Positions 14,914 to 22,092 of a stretch of 30,008 nt of DNA are shown in pieces (within the stretch, counting starts at the first letter, position 1; each line of letters begins with the position of its first letter). The notes below the pieces were generated by a model. The model saw nothing but the letters and a program-made list of their open reading frames with translations, was not told the origin of the DNA and did not search any database. This stretch comes from Chthonomonas sp. UBA2017. Its GTDB lineage: Bacteria > Armatimonadota > Fimbriimonadia > Fimbriimonadales > Fimbriimonadaceae. The position numbers were made by a program, and so were the translations under genes. The stretch lies in the NCBI GenBank assembly GCA_002335425.1, contig DDCB01000024.1:11062-41069 (forward strand), written 5' to 3'.

Positions 14914-14919
14914 ATTATG
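14914..14919 (-). promoter_or_regulatory. Candidate -10 element (CATAAT) for the retropepsin pair
   Basis: On the minus strand CATAAT lies 32 nt before the ATG at 14881, giving a leader of about 25 nt that contains GAGAGAA. This is a conventional leadered arrangement, unlike the 6-nt spacing before other genes here. No good -35. The remainder of the gap up to 15094 shows only an imperfect hairpin at 15008-15028. Confidence 0.45.
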
Positions 14920-15094
14920 GCGGGCTTCTGATCTAGCAAGATAGGCCAAATTGCTTGATATGCTTTAGACGCTGGGTCGGGCATCAAGGAACCCCTCATC
15001 ATCGAAGATGCATCGTCGGATGTTGCATGAACTATTTACTTTGACGAAAATCAATAGACAAACGTTCACCGGGTCAGGTCCCGACAGCCGCGGC

Positions 15095-17566
15095 CTAGGG
15101 AGTGAGGAACCAGCGAGTTTGATCGATGCTGACCGAATAGGGTCCTGAGCCAGAAGTCCGAGTCCAAACGAGGCGAATGCGCGTGGGATCGGACGACGCG
15201 AGAGAAGAAACGCTCGGCCCGAACGGATTCCAGGAGTTGACCTCGCGGACGCCGTCGTTGGCCCCAAGCGTCGATTGCTCGATGGGAACCCAAGTCGCGG
15301 CGACGCCGTCCCAAGCTTCGATCTGCTGCCGGATTCCCGAGGTTCCGGAACTGGACTCCACCCGGAAGCGAAGCTGCTGAAAGTTCCTGATCGGCAAGGT
15401 GGTTCGGACTTCCAGCGAACAAGACCCGCCAGTCGAATCCAGGACCATTTTCGTGCCATCGCTCCGCGGCAGGGAGCTCAGGTCTCCGACAGAGACACTC
15501 GCCCCGCCCACCGTCCACCGCTCGGCTTGGAGGTTGGCCGTGACCCCACTAGCCACGAGGGCAAACGGCACTTGGACCCCGGGGGTGACGAAGTCGACGT
15601 CTTGGACGATCTGAGGCGCGTCGACTTGAATCGTCCACACTCCGGGCGTGGGGTTGGTCACCCAGATCTGCTCAAGGGTGCTGACCGGATCGGGAGTCCC
15701 GCCGGGCGTCGATTCGTTGCCCGTCAGAAGACCGGCGTTGCCGCCGTAAGTGACTCCCGTCGGGCTCGTTGCCCGGAGGTCCAGTCGATTGATCGTCGAG
15801 ATCGCGGCGCTCGGCAAGGCGGCTGGGTCGGGGTAGTTCAATGTGAGCCGGAGTCCGCCGCTCCCCGGCCGAACCAAGACTCGATACGTCTTGGTCTGCA
15901 GGTTGCTGATCGGGTCGGTCCCGTTCACCACAAAGACCCGGTCGCGTTGCGCCCGCATGAGGTTCACATCCGGGGTTCCCCAGCCTTGACGGACGCGCGT
16001 CAGGCCGGTCGAGCCGCTAAAGGCATACGAGTTGGCCAAGTTTGTCATCAGGGCTTTGGCGGTGTACCATTGCGGGCGGTTGGCAAAGACGGTCGATCCG
16101 AGGGCGCTGTTGCCCCATTCTCCGAGATGCCAAAGCTGAAAAAGCAGGCCAAAATGCCCGCTCACGACGGCCGTGGCGTTGCTCGTTCCGCCGAAATTAC
16201 TGATGTAGCTCGTATCGCCAGCGCCGTGCGCGCAGAAGACGCCGCTGTAAAAATGGCTGAGGTCGGGCTTGATCCGACCATCGGCAGCCGGGCCAAAGCA
16301 CGCATTGCTCACAAAGTCATCGGCCCGAGTCAAGGTGCCATTGCTCTCGATCGCGCCCGCCGAAACCACATTTTTGGCCCAAGCTTGCGGGCGGCTTGTG
16401 TTGCTTGCGATGTTCCCCATTGAGTGGGAGACCACGACTCCGGCATCGAGAATCGCTTGATCGAGCTCCTGGGTGATCGCCGTGTAGGTCAGGGTGTGAG
16501 GATTGCCCCAGCTATTGCTCTGGAAGACCGCCGAGACGCTGGGCAAGCCCATCATGTGGGTGTACCGATTCCCAAACTGGTCGTAATCACTGAAATAGAT
16601 CGTGCCATTCGGCAGAATCCCGCGGGCATTGATGTTCCCCGATCCGCTGCCAAAGACAACGCTGGTGCAGTTGGTGCCGTGGTCCGGGCTTCCTCCGGTC
16701 GAGGTGCGAAGGTTGACCACTCGCCCGCCCGTGGTGAAATCGACGTGAGTGGTGCGGACACTACCATCCATCACTTCTCCCACTACTCCTTGGCCGGTGA
16801 TGCCTCGGTCGAGCTCCAGCTGGGCCGCGCCGGTTGAATTGCGGATCAAGACCAGGTCGGTCGAAGCAGGACCCCATGGCTCCGCCCACACGATCTGAGA
16901 CCCCTGCAAGAGCGCCCCCAGTTGGGCCGGGGTGACCAGGGCCTCGAGGAGATTGCTCCCGACGATCTGCGCGCTCGCGCCGAGATTGCGAACGGCTTCT
17001 TGTCCCGCGGCCAGGCTCGCCGGAGTGCGGAGGGCGGTTTGCAAGATCATTCGCAAGGCCTCGGGTCGAGCCTGGCGCATCACACTCATGACCTCGGGGG
17101 TCGTGCGATGCTCCGGGGCAAGTGGCCCCACCCAACGGATGAATCCTCGCTGGCGCAGAAGCTCGGCGCGCCGCGCCGAGCCTTGGACAATCATGGCTTG
17201 AGGCGGCAAAAATCCGACGCGTCGGAGTCCCTGCGCCTCGACTTCTGCGATCAGATCGAGATGAAGTGGAGCTCGGAACTGGACAACAAATAGTCCCTCT
17301 CCAGCCGGCCAGGCGTCCGCCGGGCGACTCGACCGAGGGTCCCAGCCGCCGCCAGAAAATTGAATCTGGGGGTCCAGATTCGCCATCTGAGTGCCTTGGG
17401 CCGTGGTGAGCGAGGACACTTCGGCTCCGGACTCGGTCCACCAAGCGAACCTCGTCCCTTGGCGGCTGATCCATTCCCCGCGAGCGCTCGTCCAGGGTCG
17501 AGCCTGAATCGAAACAGAATCCCCGGTCCCGAGAACCGTTCCGGCAATGAGCGCAATCCAAGTCAT
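15095..17566 (-). CDS. Secreted subtilisin-like serine protease (S8)
   Basis: An 823-residue secreted protease. ATG 17566 opens a signal-like stretch (MTWIALIAGTVLGTG); an upstream TTG would add 23 Arg-rich residues. A long propeptide-like region (about 20-235) precedes the catalytic domain. The triad is Asp267 (GEVMDGSVRTTH), His296 (SPDHGTN) and Ser462 (FGGTSNATAVVSG), with the oxyanion Asn385 in SMGN. Two motifs are unusual: MDGS replaces the common DTG, and GTSNAT replaces GTSMA. A proprotein-convertase-like (P-type) beta domain follows (about 535-655), then a second beta-sandwich to the end, perhaps for binding cell-surface material. A hairpin at 15008-15028 lies downstream but has no T-run, so termination is uncertain. 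The 235 bp upstream hold a TATACT element. Confidence 0.88.
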   Translation of the reverse strand: MTWIALIAGTVLGTGDSVSIQARPWTSARGEWISRQGTRFAWWTESGAEVSSLTTAQGTQMANLDPQIQFSGGGWDPRSSRPADAWPAGEGLFVVQFRAPLHLDLIAEVEAQGLRRVGFLPPQAMIVQGSARRAELLRQRGFIRWVGPLAPEHRTTPEVMSVMRQARPEALRMILQTALRTPASLAAGQEAVRNLGASAQIVGSNLLEALVTPAQLGALLQGSQIVWAEPWGPASTDLVLIRNSTGAAQLELDRGITGQGVVGEVMDGSVRTTHVDFTTGGRVVNLRTSTGGSPDHGTNCTSVVFGSGSGNINARGILPNGTIYFSDYDQFGNRYTHMMGLPSVSAVFQSNSWGNPHTLTYTAITQELDQAILDAGVVVSHSMGNIASNTSRPQAWAKNVVSAGAIESNGTLTRADDFVSNACFGPAADGRIKPDLSHFYSGVFCAHGAGDTSYISNFGGTSNATAVVSGHFGLLFQLWHLGEWGNSALGSTVFANRPQWYTAKALMTNLANSYAFSGSTGLTRVRQGWGTPDVNLMRAQRDRVFVVNGTDPISNLQTKTYRVLVRPGSGGLRLTLNYPDPAALPSAAISTINRLDLRATSPTGVTYGGNAGLLTGNESTPGGTPDPVSTLEQIWVTNPTPGVWTIQVDAPQIVQDVDFVTPGVQVPFALVASGVTANLQAERWTVGGASVSVGDLSSLPRSDGTKMVLDSTGGSCSLEVRTTLPIRNFQQLRFRVESSSGTSGIRQQIEAWDGVAATWVPIEQSTLGANDGVREVNSWNPFGPSVSSLASSDPTRIRLVWTRTSGSGPYSVSIDQTRWFLTP

Positions 17567-17674
17567 AGGTCTGTTTCGTTCGACGGTCCGGCGGGGGCGG
17601 CGGTTCGACTTCTGAAGAAGCAAGTTCTGGGCCAAACTTCGCCCGTCTTGGCCTTCGATTCCTGTCCTTCGATC

Positions 17675-17680
17675 AGTATA
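17675..17680 (-). promoter_or_regulatory. Candidate -10 element (TATACT) for the subtilase gene
   Basis: TATACT on the minus strand lies about 109 nt before the ATG at 17566, giving a leader of about 100 nt. It is the only -10-like element in the divergent gap 17567-17800. No -35 consensus. The DUF1003 gene on the other strand has no visible promoter here. Confidence 0.4.
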
Positions 17681-17800
17681 AGGGAAATCCCGGAGAGGTG
17701 GTCCGAGGTCCCAAGCCTGTTCGCTTCAAAAGGTGATTCCTCAGCGTCTTTCGGATTGACCAGGAACCCCATTCGCAACTCACGAAGTTGGACCTTGAGG

Positions 17801-18247
17801 ATGATGAAGAAACTAGAGCACTCGACTCAAGCTCAGCAAGGCCCGAACATTCTGGGCGAGCCTCTCTCTCTTGGCGACCGAATCTCAGATAGGGTGACCG
17901 AGACCCTCGGCTCTTGGCGATTCCTGATGATTCAGACGGCGGTCCTCGCCCTTTGGGTGATCTTGAACATCACCGCTTTTGTCCAGCGGTGGGACCCGTA
18001 TCCCTTTATTTTGTTGAACCTGGTTTTGTCGTTTCAGGCCGCGTATGCCGCCCCGATCATCATGATTAGCCAGAATCGCCAAGAGCGGCGCGACCGGATG
18101 CAAGCACACAACGATTATCAAATCAACCTCAAAGCAGAGCGAGAGGTCGCCCACATGATGGGCCACCTCGATCGCCAAGACAAGATGCTGAAAGAGGTTC
18201 TCGCTCGGCTCGAGGCGATGGCACCCGAGCCGAAATCGAAAAACTAG
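17801..18247 (+). CDS. DUF1003 family membrane protein (148 aa)
   Basis: The family hallmark is plain: two transmembrane helices (about 43-62 and 71-93) joined by a short loop with WDPYPFILLNLVLSFQAAY, then AAPIIMISQNRQERRDR, and a charged helical tail with Gln/Glu/Lys that could coil. DUF1003 proteins are small inner-membrane proteins of unknown function. Two adjacent ATGs (17801 and 17804) are possible; GAGG at 17797-17800 favours the second by spacing, so the true protein may be one residue shorter. The stop lies in CTAG, shared with the convergent RNase gene. Confidence 0.88.
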   Translation: MMKKLEHSTQAQQGPNILGEPLSLGDRISDRVTETLGSWRFLMIQTAVLALWVILNITAFVQRWDPYPFILLNLVLSFQAAYAAPIIMISQNRQERRDRMQAHNDYQINLKAEREVAHMMGHLDRQDKMLKEVLARLEAMAPEPKSKN

Positions 18248-20022
18248 CGGCGTGTCCCGGCTGGAGTTCCCGCCAAAATCACGTCGGCGACGGCAAAGCT
18301 GCGCCGGATATCTTGGAGGCAGACCTTCACACGATGGCCGATATGGTCCACCCCGTCCAGAAGCTCAATGTAGTAGCCACTGTCGGTCCAACCCACGACC
18401 TTCTTGGAGGCCTCCAGCGACGAACGGCGAACATTGACCTCCAACACTTGTGCTCGTCGGTAGCCCATGTATTCGCGGTCCAGCTGCTCAATCGAAGCGG
18501 GGGAGATGGTGTACTCCTCAAAGGTCAAATCGAAATTCGCTCGCAGGAAAATGCCCCGGTTCAGCTCGTGTTCGAGGTCTTCGACGTTCTCTCCGTCGGC
18601 CCCAATCAAGGTCTCAATGACGGCCGGGTGGCATTCGACCAAGAAGGCATCGCCGGATTCGCCGAGCATTCGGCGCATGTCGCGCTCGATCCAGAGAGCG
18701 ACGGTCTCTTGAGAAACAATTCGACCACGACCCGAGCAGGTCGGACAAACGTCGGTGATGGTTTCGGTCACGCTTTCGCCGGTTCGTTTGCGTGTGATTT
18801 CGAGCAGACCCAGCGAGGAGATCTTGCCGATCCGGGTTCGGGCGCGGTCATGGGCGAGTTTCGCGGTGAAATGGTCCAAGATCCGTTTCCGGTCTTTGGC
18901 ATCCTCCATGTCGATGAAGTCGATGACGATCATCCCGCCCATGTCGCGCAGGCGGAGTTGGCGACAAACCTCGTCGGCCGCCTCCAGGTTGGTCTTTAAG
19001 ATCGTGTCGCTTAGCGAGGTCGAGCCGACCTGCTTACCCGTGTTGATGTCGATCGAAGTGAGGGCTTCGGTCTCGTCGATCACCAGGTAGCCGCCCGATT
19101 TGAGCCAGACCTTGTGCTGCAAGAGCCGGTCGATGTCCTTTTCGATGCCGTAGTGGTCGTAGATCGGGGTCTCGCGGTCGTAAAGGAAGATTCGGTCTCG
19201 CAGCGCGGGCGACACCATGCGTGCGACGAGGTGGACCTTCTCGTACTCTTCGGGGTCGTCAATGACCATCTTGTCGATGTCGTCGCCAAAGGTGTCGCGA
19301 ATCGTTCGGTAAAGGAGCGTCTGGTCGCGGTGAACACACGCCGGAGCGCGCTGTCTCTTGGCGCTCGTCAAGACCTGGCTCCAAAGCTGTTGCAAGAACT
19401 GAACGTCATTACGAAGCTCGGCTTCAGTGCGGCCTTCGCATTCGGTGCGCATGATCAGGCCAAAGCCGTTCGGCAAAATCCGGTCGCCGAGACGGCGCAG
19501 CCGGTCCCGCTCGCTTCGGTCCTCGATCTTGCGGCTGATTCCGACATGATTGCCCTCAGGCATGAGGACCACATATCGCCCGGGCAGGGCGATTCGAGTG
19601 GTGACCCGAGCCCCTTTGGTGCCTCGCGGCCCCTTGGTGACTTGCACCATCAGCTCCTGGCCGGGCTTGATCAGCTCTTTGATCTTGCGGCGGCGGAGCT
19701 CGCTCCGCTTGATGCTGGCGGGGCTGTTGTCGGTCGCTTCGTCGGGCAAGATGTCGGCGACATACAAGAACGCGTTGCGCTCTAGCCCGATGTCGACAAA
19801 GGCCGCATCCATTCCCGGGAGAACGTTTTGGACGATGCCCTTAAAGATGCTCCCGACGACGCGCTCTTCGCGCTCGCATCGGTACTCCATGAGTACGTCG
19901 TTTTCCAGGACGGCGATCCGAGATTCCCGGCTCGCGCAGTTGACGATGATTTCGATGTGCGGCTTGCCCGAAGTCCGAACAACTCGGCGATTTCGACCGC
20001 TGTTAATAGGTTTTCTTGCCAC
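18244..20022 (-). CDS. rng: Ribonuclease E/G family endoribonuclease
   Basis: A 592-residue endonuclease for single-stranded RNA, acting in rRNA maturation and mRNA decay. It has the N-terminal S1 domain (FKGIVQNVLPGMDAAFVDIG), the catalytic aspartates Asp325 (SIDINTGK) and Asp368 (VIDFIDM) and the zinc link CPTCSGRG (426-433). The size suits RNase G; no long disordered RNase E scaffold follows. Beyond the usual domain, the last 65 residues form a TRAM-like beta domain (EYMGYRRAQVLEV to RRSFAVADVIL) that may add RNA contact. The start is GTG 20022: minus-strand GGAAGG lies 7 nt before it, and the upstream TTG would lack such a site. Its TAG overlaps that of DUF1003. Confidence 0.95.
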   Translation of the reverse strand: MARKPINSGRNRRVVRTSGKPHIEIIVNCASRESRIAVLENDVLMEYRCEREERVVGSIFKGIVQNVLPGMDAAFVDIGLERNAFLYVADILPDEATDNSPASIKRSELRRRKIKELIKPGQELMVQVTKGPRGTKGARVTTRIALPGRYVVLMPEGNHVGISRKIEDRSERDRLRRLGDRILPNGFGLIMRTECEGRTEAELRNDVQFLQQLWSQVLTSAKRQRAPACVHRDQTLLYRTIRDTFGDDIDKMVIDDPEEYEKVHLVARMVSPALRDRIFLYDRETPIYDHYGIEKDIDRLLQHKVWLKSGGYLVIDETEALTSIDINTGKQVGSTSLSDTILKTNLEAADEVCRQLRLRDMGGMIVIDFIDMEDAKDRKRILDHFTAKLAHDRARTRIGKISSLGLLEITRKRTGESVTETITDVCPTCSGRGRIVSQETVALWIERDMRRMLGESGDAFLVECHPAVIETLIGADGENVEDLEHELNRGIFLRANFDLTFEEYTISPASIEQLDREYMGYRRAQVLEVNVRRSSLEASKKVVGWTDSGYYIELLDGVDHIGHRVKVCLQDIRRSFAVADVILAGTPAGTRR

Positions 20023-20029
20023 AGAGAGG

Positions 20030-20035
20030 CCTTCC
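20030..20035 (-). promoter_or_regulatory. Ribosome binding site deciding the rng start
   Basis: GGAAGG on the minus strand stands 7 nt before the GTG at 20022. It supports that start over the TTG at 20037, which lies upstream of it. Confidence 0.6.
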
Positions 20036-20085
20036 AAAAAAAGTCGGTTCGAAGTGAGGTCAAGCAGCTTCGAACGCGTCCGGCC

Positions 20086-20091
20086 ATTATA
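20086..20091 (-). promoter_or_regulatory. -10 element (TATAAT) for rng
   Basis: A perfect minus-strand TATAAT in the gap between the ABC-2 permease stop (20128) and rng. Start of transcription near 20079 gives a leader of about 57 nt carrying the GGAAGG site. No -35 consensus. Confidence 0.55.
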
Positions 20092-20127
20092 CCTGGGTCG
20101 GGCCCAAGGCCTCGATCGGACCGGGCC

Positions 20128-20940
20128 TCACATCCCCACGCCCGTGTAGAGCTTCGTCCCTCGCCGAAAGATCACTCGCCCCAAAAACAGGAATCCCGCG
20201 ACATAAGCTGCCTGGATGCCGAGTCCTTGGGTGACTTGCGATTCGGTTCGCATGCCTAAGGCGATCTCGGCCGGAAAAGCGATCGTGTAAGGAAAGGGTG
20301 TCCATTCGGCGAACGTCCTCACCCACTCCGGGAGCATCTGAAGGGGGACGAGGCGTCCGCTCAAGAAGAGCTCGGGAAAATAGTAAAGCCGGAGGATCGA
20401 GTAGAACTCGGTTGTCCAAAAAGGCACCATCGCCAAGCAGTACGCCATGGCGAACGAGAGGGTGTGAGCCAAAAGCACCGAGGCCCAAAACGCAGGCCCG
20501 AGATGGGCCTGGGAAAGATCGACCTCGGGATAGAACACGATCATGAGCCCCAAAATCGGCAGGAAGAACACGATCTTGACGACTCGCCAGCTGAGATTCC
20601 GGGCCGTCGACATCCAGAAAAACGACATCGGGCGCATCAAAAAGCTGGTGAACCAGCCTTCGCGTATGTCCCAAGCAATGTCCCACATCAGGTGGCACAC
20701 AATGAACTGCGAAAGGGCGGCGGTGATGAGATAGTAGCCGACCATTTCGGCGGCCGAAAACCCGCCGATCGAGCCGGACGACGCCGCGGCACCCCACACC
20801 GCTGGCAAGACGAGAGCGTTGGTCGATTCGATCAGGACCCAAAGAAAGACCGTCGCCGGATAGGCAAAACACTCCTTCAGATAGATCGCAAAGACGGCGA
20901 CAAACGAACCGAATCCGGCCCTGATTCGGCTCGCCTGCAT
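20128..20940 (-). CDS. ABC-2 type permease subunit
   Basis: A 270-residue integral membrane protein with about six hydrophobic segments, of the ABC-2/DUF990-like type. It opens with a short cytoplasmic helix and a re-entrant FAIYLKECFAYPATVFLW, the usual start of such permeases. WDIREGWFTSFLMRPMSFFW (about 112-131) matches the 'I..G..d.lLlrP' loop of the family. I start at ATG 20940, 4 nt after the TrkA stop; the longer reading starts inside the upstream gene and is basic and unlike the family. No ATPase or second permease is adjacent, so the rest of the transporter is encoded elsewhere. The substrate is unknown. Confidence 0.8.
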   Translation of the reverse strand: MQASRIRAGFGSFVAVFAIYLKECFAYPATVFLWVLIESTNALVLPAVWGAAASSGSIGGFSAAEMVGYYLITAALSQFIVCHLMWDIAWDIREGWFTSFLMRPMSFFWMSTARNLSWRVVKIVFFLPILGLMIVFYPEVDLSQAHLGPAFWASVLLAHTLSFAMAYCLAMVPFWTTEFYSILRLYYFPELFLSGRLVPLQMLPEWVRTFAEWTPFPYTIAFPAEIALGMRTESQVTQGLGIQAAYVAGFLFLGRVIFRRGTKLYTGVGM

Positions 20941-20944
20941 ACGA

Positions 20945-21613
20945 TCAGACCTTGGTTGGCACGAACAGCATCCGGAGTTCCTCCGCTCGGTCGCTGGGCA
21001 AGAGTGCCACCACTTCGTCTCCGACCTTAAGCTCGGTGTCGCCCTCGACCACAAGCCCTTGGCCGTCGCGGAGAATCCAAACAATGTTGGTCTGCGGCGG
21101 CAAAGTCAGATCTCGAACTCGGCGACCCACCACCGGCGATCGCGAACTCAAGACGGTCTCGACGATCTCGATGTTGCCTTTGGCCAACGCCCCCAGCGGG
21201 ATGAGCTCATCCTTGGCAATCTGCTGTTCGAGCAGGTTGAAGATGATCCCAGTCGCCGAGACCGTGTCGTCGATCCCGATTTGCCGAAAAATCTCTTCGT
21301 GCGAAGGGTCGTTGACCCGGGCCAGCACTCGGTCGCAACTCCAAACGACCTTCGCCATCTGGCAAACGACCATATTGTCTTCGTCTTCGCCCGTGACCGC
21401 AATCACCACATCGGCCCGGCCAAAGCCGACCGCTTTCTGCGTCGAAAGCTCGCAGCCATCGCCTACATAGACGTGCTCTTCCCCGAGCATATTGCTCAGT
21501 CGCGTCGCTTGTCGAGCATCCTTCTCCAGCAACAAAACCTCATGCTGGCGTTGAATGAGCCGCTTGGCCAAGTTCACGCCGACATTGCCACCACCCACCA
21601 GGATCATATACAT
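20945..21613 (-). CDS. TrkA/RCK protein with N- and C-domains
   Basis: A 222-residue potassium-transport regulator. The RCK_N Rossmann domain opens MYMILVGGGNVGVNLAKRL, with the GxGxxG-type loop and the acidic residue after beta-2 (LLLEKD), so it binds NAD(H) or ATP. VTGEDEDNMVVCQMAK follows, where the family has its conserved acidic turn. A TrkA_C domain covers about 140-218 (VVGRRVRDLTLP, then LKVGDEVVALLP). The start could be ATG 21613 or 21607. It is one nt downstream of the previous gene's stop. Together with the next RCK protein it likely gates a Trk/Ktr channel, which is not in the window. Confidence 0.88.
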   Translation of the reverse strand: MYMILVGGGNVGVNLAKRLIQRQHEVLLLEKDARQATRLSNMLGEEHVYVGDGCELSTQKAVGFGRADVVIAVTGEDEDNMVVCQMAKVVWSCDRVLARVNDPSHEEIFRQIGIDDTVSATGIIFNLLEQQIAKDELIPLGALAKGNIEIVETVLSSRSPVVGRRVRDLTLPPQTNIVWILRDGQGLVVEGDTELKVGDEVVALLPSDRAEELRMLFVPTKV

Positions 21614-21614
21614 C

Positions 21615-22067
21615 TTAGAGCTTCAACTCCTCGCACAAAGTGTTGTATTCGTCGATAGGCCGAAACGGCTGCTCGGTCATCCAATCGCTCATAAAGCCAG
21701 CGATCAGAGCGCTGGAGACCACGCACTCAAAACCCATTTTTCGATAGGCATCTGCGCGATGCGGGTCGGCCACCTTGATGCAGATCTTGGGGACTTTGTA
21801 TTTCAACCGAGCGATCTGGGCGGCCATGATATTCGAGTTGTCACCCCGAGTGACGGCGAAAAAAACATCGGCCTCGCCGATTCCTGCCCGCTCAAGCACC
21901 TCTTCATCAATGCCGCTTCCGACGACGACTTTGCATTGATGGCGAGTCCCAAGCCGACGAAGGGCCTCTGGGTTCTGCTCGATCACCGTCACTTGGTGAT
22001 TCTTGGCCAGCATCAGTCCTAAGCTCGATCCGGTGCGGCCGCAACCGAAAATAACAACTCGCATCAT
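21615..22067 (-). CDS. TrkA-N (RCK_N) domain protein
   Basis: A 150-residue protein consisting of an RCK_N domain only: RVVIFGCGRTGSSLGLML (glycine-rich nucleotide loop), TVIEQNPEAL (acidic end of beta-2), GSGIDEEVLERAGI and FFAVTRGDNSNIMAAQIA. No C-terminal RCK_C part. It overlaps nothing but is followed at 1 nt by a full RCK protein, so a hetero-oligomer is likely. Tandem, unequal RCK genes are also known as the CeoB/CeoC arrangement. Two adjacent ATGs (22067, 22064) are possible starts. Confidence 0.85.
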   Translation of the reverse strand: MMRVVIFGCGRTGSSLGLMLAKNHQVTVIEQNPEALRRLGTRHQCKVVVGSGIDEEVLERAGIGEADVFFAVTRGDNSNIMAAQIARLKYKVPKICIKVADPHRADAYRKMGFECVVSSALIAGFMSDWMTEQPFRPIDEYNTLCEELKL

Positions 22068-22092
22068 TGAGCTTGGAGAATACCTGCGTCGA

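Noticed and set aside
15008..15028. Hairpin ATGCATC/GATG-T-TGCAT as the subtilase terminator
   Set aside because: The stem has a bulge, is not GC-rich and has no T-run on the minus strand.
15275..16423. 382-codon plus-strand ORF inside the subtilase gene
   Set aside because: The opposite strand carries intact catalytic motifs; this frame has Arg/Asp-rich sequence without a fold signature or promoter.
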